Shown here piece after piece: positions 8,159-15,347 of a stretch of DNA of 64,000 nt (the first letter of the stretch is position 1; each line of letters starts with the position of its first letter). A program made the translations under genes and the position numbers. Location of the stretch: contig CAJKRH010000002.1 of the NCBI GenBank assembly GCA_905202255.1, positions 1-64,000 of the forward strand. The letters run 5' to 3'. The notes beneath the pieces are model-generated. The model was not told the origin of the DNA and did not search any database. It was given only the letters and a program-made list of their open reading frames with translations. This DNA is from an uncultured Ruminococcus sp. Lineage in GTDB: Bacteria > Bacillota > Clostridia > Oscillospirales > CAG-272.

Positions 8159-8800
8159 ATGAATATTGAAAAAACGATAATGGAACTTGAAAAGCACCAT
8201 ATGCAGGTGTATTTTGTCGCAAATGCGGCTGAGGCGAAGGAAAAGGTGCTTTCGCTTATTCCCGCAGGGGCGACGGTGGCAAACGGCGGCAGTATGACGC
8301 TGGTCGATTCCGGCATAATTGACGCAGTGAAGAGCGGAGAATACAGATATCTCGACAGAAATATGCAGGGGCTCTCCGAGGATGAAAAGAACATGCGTCT
8401 CGGCGAGATAATGACCTGCGATTACTTCCTCTCAAGCTCAAATGCGATAACGGAAAGCGGCGAGCTCTACAATGTGGACGGCACATCAAACCGCGTGAAC
8501 GCTTTGCTCTACGGACCGAAGAGTGTGATAATCGTGGCCGGAATAAACAAGATTGTTCCCGACCTTGAAGCTGCTGTGCGCAGAGTAAAGGAGATAGCCG
8601 CGCCGAAAAACTGCAAACGCCTGAACTGCAATACCTACTGCTTTCACAAGGGGCATTGCGTTTCACTTGACCGCGGCGGCGATATGGCTGACGGGTGTGA
8701 CAGCGATGCGAGAATCTGCTGCAACTACACCGTGATGGCATCACAGCGTCTGCACGACAGAGTTAAAGTAATCCTCGTAAATGAAGAACTCGGATATTGA
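8159..8800 (+). CDS. LUD-domain protein (LutC/YkgG-like)
   Basis: 213 residues from the ATG at 8159, which has GAGGTGG just upstream; the frame opens earlier inside the synthetase gene. Motifs GATVANGGSMTLVDSGI, YLDRN and GPKSVIIVAGINKIV are those of the LUD (lactate utilisation) family. It has a Cys-rich end with CNTYCFHKGHC and CCNYTVM. Family members include LutC and many stand-alone anaerobe proteins of unknown activity. No LutA/LutB partner is nearby, so a lactate role is not supported here. Confidence 0.85.
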   Translation: MNIEKTIMELEKHHMQVYFVANAAEAKEKVLSLIPAGATVANGGSMTLVDSGIIDAVKSGEYRYLDRNMQGLSEDEKNMRLGEIMTCDYFLSSSNAITESGELYNVDGTSNRVNALLYGPKSVIIVAGINKIVPDLEAAVRRVKEIAAPKNCKRLNCNTYCFHKGHCVSLDRGGDMADGCDSDARICCNYTVMASQRLHDRVKVILVNEELGY

Positions 8801-8819
8801 TGATAATCGAAGATAAAAC

Positions 8820-8850
8820 AACTCCCTCGGCGAGCCGCCGGGGGAGTTTT
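8820..8850 (+). terminator. Terminator of the LUD gene; copy 1 of a 29-bp repeat
   Basis: AACTCCC and GGGAGTT arms with a CGGCGAGCCG centre, followed by TTTT. The 29 bp at 8820-8848 recur exactly at 10617-10645. GATAATCG lies shortly upstream of both copies (8802 and 10595). Confidence 0.85.
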
Positions 8851-8965
8851 ACTGTTATTCTTTTGGTTGCTTATTTGGTTTTTTATCCTTGTTTTCGTTA
8901 CAGGTATGATATTTTTCATACCTTTCTCGGTGGCTCATCGAGAGATTTGTTTTTGTGTGCATTTT

Positions 8966-10204
8966 TTAGTCTCTTATACAAAAACGAACAGGAATTTTGG
9001 TATAACCTGCCGATGTAGGGTATTGGCTATTAAGTCCTACATTAACTACACCTGAATACGAAACATCAATAGCAGCCCAGTCTCCCACGGCAGCCCACGA
9101 TGCTAAGCAGACAAGCGCAGCATTATCTATGTTCTTGGGGAACCAACGCCTTTGTGTCAAGACCCATTCTACAGTATCAGTAGTATAATCTTCTGTTCTA
9201 GTTATATCTGGGTTACAATTCGATAAATCAATAGAATATCCGATAGAACCGCTTAACTTACCGTCACCGAAACCGACAGACATGCTCAAAGTTCCAATGT
9301 TGCTTTGCGTTGCGGGTGCAGTTTCTAAAAGGTTACTACTTGTAAACGGAAGTTCATATTTTGTCATAATGCCAGTTACTTCGTAGCCATTGCCTGTCAC
9401 CCATGTTCTTGTTTTTATAGCAAAATAATTATATTGTGGGTCGTTTTCATCGGTTTCATGATATAGAGTATAGTCTAAATGTGTAGCAAACTGATTGTTC
9501 GGACCCCAATATGTAGTAAAATCAAATCTGCTTTGTATTATAGTTGCGCGTGTTTTTCCGCTAATATTTGTTTCGGTGCAATTATTAAGTGATGCCACTA
9601 AATAATTGACTTTCTTAGGCGTGTCGCCAAATTTGCACAGTAAAGTATTATTGCTGTAACAAATTACATTATAAATCTCTGTATTTTCAAAGAAAGTATC
9701 AAATCCTTGAGCAACCCTATCACATATAATTTCGTTTGAATCATAGAGGTTTGTTGTAAGTGCAAAATTTTCTATTGATAAAAATTCTTTATAATCTCTT
9801 ATAGTTAGTTGACCATAAAGATAAACAATAATGCCTTGCCTATAAGCTGTACGAGCAATTCCCATCAATGATTCGTTTGCAATCGGAAGCGCAATGGCTT
9901 TATATCCGTTAAGCATTGACTCTGAAATGTTAGAAGCAGATATATAATCGAACAAATTAAAATTAGCTATTAGAGATTCAGAAATATCAATGTTGCACTC
10001 AAGATAATGATTTACCATTGATTCGTCAACTATAATTGCAGGATTGTTGAGTTCATTAAGCAGAGTGCTATAGGAAAAATCATCTGTAACAAAGAGCAAT
10101 TCCGTAGGTTGTTCAATTGCATTTATAACAAAAGCAGGAATCGAATTTATAAATAGTACAATACCAAGAATAAGAGAAATTAATTTGATTTTTTTATTTT
10201 TCAT
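8966..10204 (-). CDS. Putative secreted protein of unknown function
   Basis: 412 residues from the ATG at 10204, where GGAGGG lies 8-9 nt upstream; the longer frame to 10273 lacks a site. The N-terminus MKNKKIKLISLILGIVLFIN plus SIPAFVINA is a clear Sec signal peptide. The rest is rich in Asn, Tyr and Thr and has no motif I recognise. The C-terminal half alternates polar and hydrophobic residues (GTLSMSVGFGDGKLSGSIGYS), suggesting a beta-rich surface or secreted domain. Strongly AT-rich compared with neighbours. Co-transcribed with, and overlapped by, the upstream small membrane protein. The pair sits between duplicated terminators, implying acquisition. Confidence 0.65.
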   Translation of the reverse strand: MKNKKIKLISLILGIVLFINSIPAFVINAIEQPTELLFVTDDFSYSTLLNELNNPAIIVDESMVNHYLECNIDISESLIANFNLFDYISASNISESMLNGYKAIALPIANESLMGIARTAYRQGIIVYLYGQLTIRDYKEFLSIENFALTTNLYDSNEIICDRVAQGFDTFFENTEIYNVICYSNNTLLCKFGDTPKKVNYLVASLNNCTETNISGKTRATIIQSRFDFTTYWGPNNQFATHLDYTLYHETDENDPQYNYFAIKTRTWVTGNGYEVTGIMTKYELPFTSSNLLETAPATQSNIGTLSMSVGFGDGKLSGSIGYSIDLSNCNPDITRTEDYTTDTVEWVLTQRRWFPKNIDNAALVCLASWAAVGDWAAIDVSYSGVVNVGLNSQYPTSAGYTKIPVRFCIRD

Positions 10205-10427
10205 TTTCAGTCCCTCCATTATTTTCAGTTTTTCTGTCATTTTCGTTTTCTTCACGACTGTTATTTTTTTCATACATAATCATAAATTCACCCAGAGCAA
10301 TTATTATTAAGCCCAGGAGAACACCGATTACAGTGAATGGCAGTAATGAGTAAATGTCGATAAAAGAGACACATATCATTACCAATATGCCGGCAATTCC
10401 GGCAACAATAAAATTCTTTCCAATCAA
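10194..10427 (-). CDS. Small two-helix membrane protein
   Basis: 77 residues: two hydrophobic helices (about residues 6-24 and 29-50) and a charged, Asn/Glu-rich tail that would face the cytoplasm. Its last codons overlap the start of the secreted-protein gene by 11 bp and contain that gene's ribosome site, so translation is probably coupled. No family recognised. It may be an immunity, anchoring or export helper for the next gene (inference from position only). Confidence 0.6.
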   Translation of the reverse strand: MIGKNFIVAGIAGILVMICVSFIDIYSLLPFTVIGVLLGLIIIALGEFMIMYEKNNSREENENDRKTENNGGTENEK

Positions 10428-10491
10428 AAATCATCCCTCCTAAATAAAATTATAGAAACCAAATTTAAATAAGCAACCTCATTTCAATCAC

Positions 10492-10520
10492 ATTATACTA
10501 TAAAACGATTAAGATTTCAA
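10492..10520 (-). promoter_or_regulatory. Sigma-A promoter of the AT-rich two-gene cassette
   Basis: On the minus strand: TTGAAA (10520-10515), 17-bp spacer, TATAAT (10497-10492). It lies inside the terminator-bounded cassette, so the insert carries its own promoter. Confidence 0.7.
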
Positions 10521-10616
10521 TAGGTTTTGTAATGATTTTACCGAACATTAGCACATTTATTTGCAAAATATTCGCATATAGCATATGTTGCAGCGATAAT
10601 CGGGACGAAAAGCAAA

Positions 10617-10650
10617 AACTCCCTCGGCGAGCCGCCGGGGGAGTTGTTTT
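10617..10650 (-). terminator. Terminator of the DUF2156 gene; copy 2 of the 29-bp repeat
   Basis: Identical over 29 bp to 8820-8848. On the minus strand the hairpin is followed by TTTTT and ends the DUF2156 gene at 10652. Confidence 0.85.
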
Positions 10651-10651
10651 A

Positions 10652-11542
10652 TCAACTATTTATTTTAGCACTGTAAATTTTATCAAAGGGAAGCGGGGAA
10701 TAGGAGAGTTTTGCCTTTCGCAAGCCTTCTACGCCCATATCCTCCTCGCGATTTGCATAGAGCGCTGTCGGAAACGCTTCGGTGATAAACCGCTGATTTA
10801 CCACGGTATATGCGCCCTCGATATCGCGGTGCGCCTTTTCAACATGGATAAGTGCCGTATCGCCGTTTATCATCTCGCCTATTGTATATGCCGCTATATT
10901 GCCGTCGGCATAGAGTACGCCGGCGGTCAGCCCGAGCGCGTCGAAATTTTCATAGAGCTTGTCTATCGCGGCATCTTCATCTACGAGCATAGTCTTGTTT
11001 TCTTCAAGCGCGGGATCATCGCGAAGCGCAAGAATTGCCGCTTCAAGCTCCGCCTTGTTTTCGGATGAAATCATATCAAAGCGGCTTTCATATGTAGCTT
11101 CGAATTTGTTTATGTGATTTCTCTTGGCGTGGAGTGCCTTGCCGGAAAGTGTGCGGAGTTTTTCCGCCTCGTAAATATACTCAAAGAGGTCGCGTTCCTC
11201 CGATATTTCGGCTTTTTCGCCGAATATGGCATTCAGCTTGTCCGTATCGCCCTTTTTCAGATAAGTGAAAATGATATCGGGATATTCCGCTTTGAGCGCG
11301 AGAACCGTATCGCAAAGAGCGGAATCATCGCCGCCCACAGGCATATACGAGAAGCGCTTGCCGCTGACGGAATTTATTCCGACGACGCAAAGAAAGCCGT
11401 TTATCACGGCGTATTCGAGCTTGTCCTCCGCCTGCCACATGAGCATATTGGAGAATGATTCATAGGAAGAAATTTTTCTCCCTCTGTAATACTTTTCAAA
11501 GAGCTGTTTATCTTCGATTGAAATTTGCCTGAAATTTTGCAT
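10652..11542 (-). CDS. DUF2156 (GNAT-like, lysyltransferase-fold) protein
   Basis: 296 residues. SGKALHAKRNHINKFE, YADGNIAAYTIGE, ALIHVEKAH and the C-terminal EEDMGVEGLRKAKLSYSP are the conserved blocks of DUF2156. This double-GNAT domain is related to the catalytic part of phosphatidylglycerol lysyltransferase (MprF). Stand-alone bacterial members have no settled function. No membrane segments. A monocistronic unit ending in the duplicated terminator. Confidence 0.85.
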   Translation of the reverse strand: MQNFRQISIEDKQLFEKYYRGRKISSYESFSNMLMWQAEDKLEYAVINGFLCVVGINSVSGKRFSYMPVGGDDSALCDTVLALKAEYPDIIFTYLKKGDTDKLNAIFGEKAEISEERDLFEYIYEAEKLRTLSGKALHAKRNHINKFEATYESRFDMISSENKAELEAAILALRDDPALEENKTMLVDEDAAIDKLYENFDALGLTAGVLYADGNIAAYTIGEMINGDTALIHVEKAHRDIEGAYTVVNQRFITEAFPTALYANREEDMGVEGLRKAKLSYSPLPFDKIYSAKINS

Positions 11543-11639
11543 AAATAAAAAAATACCTGCGTTTCATTTTGTAGTTTTCTTATATTTTACCATGTTTTGT
11601 CATTATTTGCAAGATATTTTTCCGAAATATTCAAATCGC

Positions 11640-11668
11640 TTGACAAATCGGGTGCAGATAGGTATAAT
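11640..11668 (+). promoter_or_regulatory. Consensus sigma-A promoter for the small protein gene
   Basis: TTGACA (11640-11645), 17-bp spacer, TATAAT (11663-11668): a perfect consensus, implying strong expression of the 94-residue protein. Confidence 0.85.
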
Positions 11669-11706
11669 ATATTATGAAGTAAAATTTACCGAAAGGATAT
11701 GATGAT

Positions 11707-11991
11707 ATGCCTACACCTGTAGAAGGAAAATATCTGATATACAAAGGCAAGCCTCTCGTTCGCGAAAAGAATGTAATATGCTATGGCGACATGAGCGAGA
11801 AATGCTACCTTTTTCTCATGATACTCTCAAATAAAAAAGAAAACGGGATAGAAGTACCCGACAGAATACTTATTCAGATACTCAGCACCGATGAAAAGCA
11901 GAGGATTATAAAGCAGGGTGAAAAATCCGGTCTTTATAATGCGCTTGATATCGGTATGGTATGGCTTGAAAGAGCACTCGCAGCAGAATGA
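11707..11991 (+). CDS. Small conserved-looking protein of unknown function
   Basis: 94 residues beginning MPTPVEGKYLIYKGKPLVRE, with GAAAGGA 9 nt before the ATG. It has ICYGDMSEKCYLFLMILSNK, a short charged helix and a C-terminal ALDIGMVWLERALA helix. I do not recognise a family. A perfect consensus promoter, a clean terminator and good codon use argue it is real and well expressed. Confidence 0.7.
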   Translation: MPTPVEGKYLIYKGKPLVREKNVICYGDMSEKCYLFLMILSNKKENGIEVPDRILIQILSTDEKQRIIKQGEKSGLYNALDIGMVWLERALAAE

Positions 11992-12002
11992 AGCAAAACG
12001 GC

Positions 12003-12034
12003 AAAAAGCTCCTTGAAAACCAAGGAGCTTTTTT
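12003..12034. terminator. Bidirectional terminator between convergent genes
   Basis: AAGCTCCTTG and CAAGGAGCTT arms, A-run on the left and TTTTTT on the right. Serves the 94-residue gene (+) and the XRE gene (-). Confidence 0.85.
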
Positions 12035-12036
12035 CG

Positions 12037-12801
12037 TCACCTTTTTTTATAAATCAGCAGTTCGGGATTTTCGCCGTTTTTTTCATATGTGCATACCATG
12101 ATGAAATCCATATTTGCAAGAATACCGAAGCATCTGTCTCCGCCGAATTCGGACTCAAGCTGATTTCCGAGATATGTGGCACTGTCATCCAAAAACTTCA
12201 CCGTTCTTCCGCTCGGCAGTCTGTACTCAAGGTTTACATATTTTCCCACTAATGCATTGAGCCTTGTAAGCTTCGGCATACCTTCTATATTCAGAGCGTT
12301 TATCTCGTCTGTCAGAAGCTTTTTGAACTCTTCAAAGGCTCCGTTGCCGCCGAGCTCATTATATCTTTTCCAGTAATCGAGCTTTGGCAGAGTTTCATGC
12401 AGATATGAACGGATTTCCTCTTCGGAATGCTCACCATCTGACATGTTTTTGACGCAGACATCAATCAGTTCATCCATATTGCTGTACATATATTCTCCGT
12501 CGGCGTAGCACCATTTGCAGTAGTGCTCATTGAAAAAACCGTCTTTTTCCTTGCTGATATTTCCGTCCTCCAAAGGCATTCCGCAGCATTGACAGACAAG
12601 CTTCATCGGCGAGCCGAGAAGAGTATTGATAGAAACATCATAGAGCCTTGAGAGCAGCTTCAATGTTTCTGTATTCGGAACAGTTTCTCCGGTTTCCCAG
12701 CGAGAAACAGCCTGACGCGTTACGAAGATCTTTTCAGCGAGCGCATCCTGAGACAATCCGTGTTTTGTTCTGAGATCCAGCAGTATTTCTTTTGTTTCCA
12801 T
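12037..12801 (-). CDS. XRE-family regulator with zinc-ribbon domain
   Basis: 254 residues. Residues 1-63 form an HTH_3 domain (LRTKHGLSQDALAEKIFVTR, then QAVSRWETG). Residues ~68-105 have CQCCGMPL and YCKWCYADG, a CxxC...CxxC set matching the putative zinc-ribbon domain (PF12674-like) seen in clostridial XRE proteins. The C-terminal half is unassigned. Likely a single-component transcriptional regulator; its target is unknown. GGAGG precedes the ATG. Confidence 0.85.
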   Translation of the reverse strand: METKEILLDLRTKHGLSQDALAEKIFVTRQAVSRWETGETVPNTETLKLLSRLYDVSINTLLGSPMKLVCQCCGMPLEDGNISKEKDGFFNEHYCKWCYADGEYMYSNMDELIDVCVKNMSDGEHSEEEIRSYLHETLPKLDYWKRYNELGGNGAFEEFKKLLTDEINALNIEGMPKLTRLNALVGKYVNLEYRLPSGRTVKFLDDSATYLGNQLESEFGGDRCFGILANMDFIMVCTYEKNGENPELLIYKKR

Positions 12802-12910
12802 TTTAACATCCCTCCTGACGATATTGTATCATCTTCGGGCTTACAAATCAAGCAACTCGCTGTTGCTCCATTTTTTCGACCGGAATAGAGCGTTACGATG
12901 ATCCGCTTTT

Positions 12911-13118
12911 GTCTCGGCGACGCCAAGCAACGCTAAAGCATTGCTTTATTTGCCCTGTCTCGGCGACGCCAACATACACGCTACGCGTATGTGTTTATTG
13001 CCCTGTCTCGGCGACGCCAACACACACGCTACGCGTATGTGTTTATTCCCCTGTCTCGGCGACGCCACCCTGTCTCGGCGACGCCAACACACACGCTACG
13101 CGTATGTGTTTATTCCCA
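12911..13118. repeat. Tandem 48-bp GC-rich hairpin repeats overlapping the guaA 3' end
   Basis: Five copies of GTCTCGGCGACGCCA start at 12911, 12957, 13005, 13053 and 13072 (steps 46, 48, 48 and 19). Three copies continue into an imperfect palindrome centred on CGCTACGCG with ACACA/TGTGT flanks and then TTTATT-CCC. The first copy has a different stem (AGCAACGC/GCATTGCT) and the fourth is truncated. The last unit contains the guaA stop codon. It may serve as guaA terminator hairpins. It fills nearly all of the 12802-13109 gap. Confidence 0.85.
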
Positions 13119-14951
13119 CTCGACTGTTGCCGGAGGTTTGCCTGTGACATCGTACATCACGAGGTCTATCTTATCGGAGAATTTGGCATATATTTCGCTT
13201 GCTATATCGGAGAGTGTGCTTTCGTCAAAGTCCTTTCCGGGAACAGCGGGTCTTGCAGTCATGAAGTCACCCGTGACAACGGCACGGACGGCGACGCTGT
13301 ATTTCGTTCCGTCGGCGGAAATCGGGAGCAGAACGGCAAATGTCTGGCTTATCTTCTTTGTCGCAAGTTTTGCCGTGACTATAGCATCAAGCTCGCGGAG
13401 AAGGTCGGTCGATTCTTCGTTTATATGAAGCGGCTTTATCTTCAGTTCGCCGACGCTCTTTTTGCCTATGACGAGCGCAACGCGGTTTATCGCCGAAATC
13501 TTATTCGGGATTTCGCGTGCAAGCTCGAAAATTTCGCCTGTGCTTATATCGCCCGCGAGAATAGCGAGACTGCGATAGCTTCTGTTGTCGCCCTGAACGC
13601 CTACGCTGTGGATAGGAGCGATGACTGCGCTCATATTCTGCGGAACAAGTGCTTTCAGCTCTGCTTCTGCCTTTGCGGGAACCTCTGCGGCGCTCTCTGT
13701 GCATATTATACGCACGCCGAGTCCGGGACCGGGGAACGGCTGGCGTGAAGCGATGGATTCATCAAGACCGAGCATGCGGGCGACCTGTCTTACCTCATCC
13801 TTATGCCAGTCCCAGTTTGTCTCTATGATGAGTCCTTTTTCTCTTGCGCGGCGGACTATGTCGACATCGTTATGATGCGTTTTTATCTTATGTGCATAGC
13901 CGGAAACATCGGGGTTTCCGCTCTCGATAAGGTCGGGGCGGAGCGTACCCTGCGCGAGAAAAGTCGTATCGAAATCGATATCGAGGTTTTCAGCCGCATC
14001 TCTTGTGACCTTGATGAACATGGAGCCGATGATTTTACGCTTCATTTCGGGGTCGCATGTCTCGGCAAGCGGACCGATGATGTTGCCGTTTCCGTCGTCT
14101 ACCGTATCGTAGAAGAAAGTTTTTGCGGCGTTCACGCGTTTCATATTTACAAGACCGAGAGAGCTGAGATTTTTGCAGATGATATCGCTCTCGTTTTTGC
14201 GCATCATGCCGTGGTCGATATGTATTGCGTATACATTCTCTGGCGGAAGAGCCTTTGTGAGCAGGGCGGCGGTAACAGCACTGTCGACACCGCCGGAAAC
14301 GAGAACCATGACCTTTTTATCGCCGACTCTCTTGCGAATCATATCGACGGAAGTCTGGATTCTGTCCTCCAGAGCATAGACTTCTTTGAGTCCGCAGATG
14401 CCGCGCAGGAAGTTTTCGAGCATGACCTTACCGTTTTCGGAAAGCTCAACCTCGGGATGGAACTGAACGCCGATTATCCTGCGCTTCTTATCGTATATGG
14501 CGGCGACGACATCGCCTGTCTTTCCGACACATTCAAAGCCGTCTGCGAGAACCTTTACGGCATCACCGTGGCTCATGAGGACAGCCTGCTTCGGTTCAAG
14601 TCCTTCAAAGAGAGGGCAGCTTGTGTCCACATCGATTATTGTCTGACCGTATTCTGTCTTCACCTCAGGCAGAACCTTGCCGCCGAAATGTTCGTTTATA
14701 AGCTGCATTCCGTAGCAGATGCCGAGTATCGGCTTGCCGAGCTCAAAGATATTGCCGTCATATTTCGGCGCGCCTGCGCTCCATACGCTGGAGGGACCGC
14801 CGCTCAGGATGATGGCATTATAGCCCTTCAGCTTTTCAACATCCGTACCGAGCGCAAATATATCGGAATATACTCCCGCTTCTCTTACTTTTCTGTCGAT
14901 AACTTTGGTATACTGACCGCCGCAATCGAGTATGGCTACTTTTTCGTTCAT
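13110..14951 (-). CDS. guaA: GMP synthetase (glutamine-hydrolysing), long form
   Basis: Amidates XMP to GMP. N-terminal class I amidotransferase: SGGPSSVW, GICYGMQL (catalytic Cys) and GVQFHPEVE. ATP-pyrophosphatase: VLVSGGVDSAV. C-terminal dimerisation domain ends GKPPATVEWE. At 613 residues it exceeds the usual ~515. The extra block VGVQGDNRSYRSLAILAG through KISAINRV resembles the insertion of human-type GMPS, and FMTARPAVPG also matches the eukaryotic form. I chose ATG 14951 because the promoter -10 lies only 12 bp before the first ATG at 14978. The stop codon lies inside the repeat cluster. Confidence 0.93.
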   Translation of the reverse strand: MNEKVAILDCGGQYTKVIDRKVREAGVYSDIFALGTDVEKLKGYNAIILSGGPSSVWSAGAPKYDGNIFELGKPILGICYGMQLINEHFGGKVLPEVKTEYGQTIIDVDTSCPLFEGLEPKQAVLMSHGDAVKVLADGFECVGKTGDVVAAIYDKKRRIIGVQFHPEVELSENGKVMLENFLRGICGLKEVYALEDRIQTSVDMIRKRVGDKKVMVLVSGGVDSAVTAALLTKALPPENVYAIHIDHGMMRKNESDIICKNLSSLGLVNMKRVNAAKTFFYDTVDDGNGNIIGPLAETCDPEMKRKIIGSMFIKVTRDAAENLDIDFDTTFLAQGTLRPDLIESGNPDVSGYAHKIKTHHNDVDIVRRAREKGLIIETNWDWHKDEVRQVARMLGLDESIASRQPFPGPGLGVRIICTESAAEVPAKAEAELKALVPQNMSAVIAPIHSVGVQGDNRSYRSLAILAGDISTGEIFELAREIPNKISAINRVALVIGKKSVGELKIKPLHINEESTDLLRELDAIVTAKLATKKISQTFAVLLPISADGTKYSVAVRAVVTGDFMTARPAVPGKDFDESTLSDIASEIYAKFSDKIDLVMYDVTGKPPATVEWE

Positions 14952-14989
14952 TTTTTCAATAAGCCTTTCAAAAAACATAGTTTAAATTT

Positions 14990-15018
14990 ATTATACAATA
15001 AAAATCTGTCTTTTTCAA
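14990..15018 (-). promoter_or_regulatory. Sigma-A promoter of guaA
   Basis: Minus strand: TTGAAA (15018-15013), 17-bp spacer, TATAAT (14995-14990). I see no purine riboswitch in the leader; it would be too short for one. Confidence 0.8.
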
Positions 15019-15210
15019 TAGTTTTACGGTAAAAAATATCGAAAAGCGTCGTTGTCGATATGGCTGATTTGCACAATGAATTTTAAATTATTTTGTATAA
15101 ATATCCGAAAATGATATCCATAAGACCGGCGCGCTTGACTTTGCCTATAAAATGATATAAAATATATTAAAAAAATTGCACCGCTTTATGCGGCAACGGA
15201 GGTTCATACA

Positions 15211-15306
15211 ATGAGGCATAAAACTTTGATTCGCATTGCCGCCATCTTTTTTGCGGCACTGATGGTTCTCGGCTCGGCTACGGCGATAATTCTTTGCCTG
15301 GTATAA
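15211..15306 (+). CDS. 31-residue single-span membrane peptide
   Basis: MRHKTLIRIAAIFFAALM then VLGSATAIILCLV: a basic N-terminus and one hydrophobic helix. ACGGAGG lies 8 nt before the ATG, a strong ribosome site. It ends 41 bp before the M6 protease gene on the same strand and so probably shares its transcript. No family recognised. It could be a leader peptide or a small membrane partner of the anchored protease. Confidence 0.5.
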   Translation: MRHKTLIRIAAIFFAALMVLGSATAIILCLV

Positions 15307-15347
15307 GCGGTGGCACAGGCATTTTGCCGGTATAACTCGGAGGAAAT

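Noticed and set aside
12911..13118. CRISPR array
   Set aside because: The units are contiguous tandem repeats with nearly identical sequence throughout; there are no unique spacers of constant length and no cas genes.
12909..13748. Long plus-strand frames across 12909-13748
   Set aside because: They are translations of the tandem repeats and of guaA antisense; repeat-derived periodic peptide with no RBS.
13803..15032. 409-codon plus-strand frame
   Set aside because: Antisense of guaA with no recognisable protein signature.
15019..15210. Purine riboswitch upstream of guaA
   Set aside because: No TCTACC or ATATGG core, and the promoter lies within 40 bp of the start codon.
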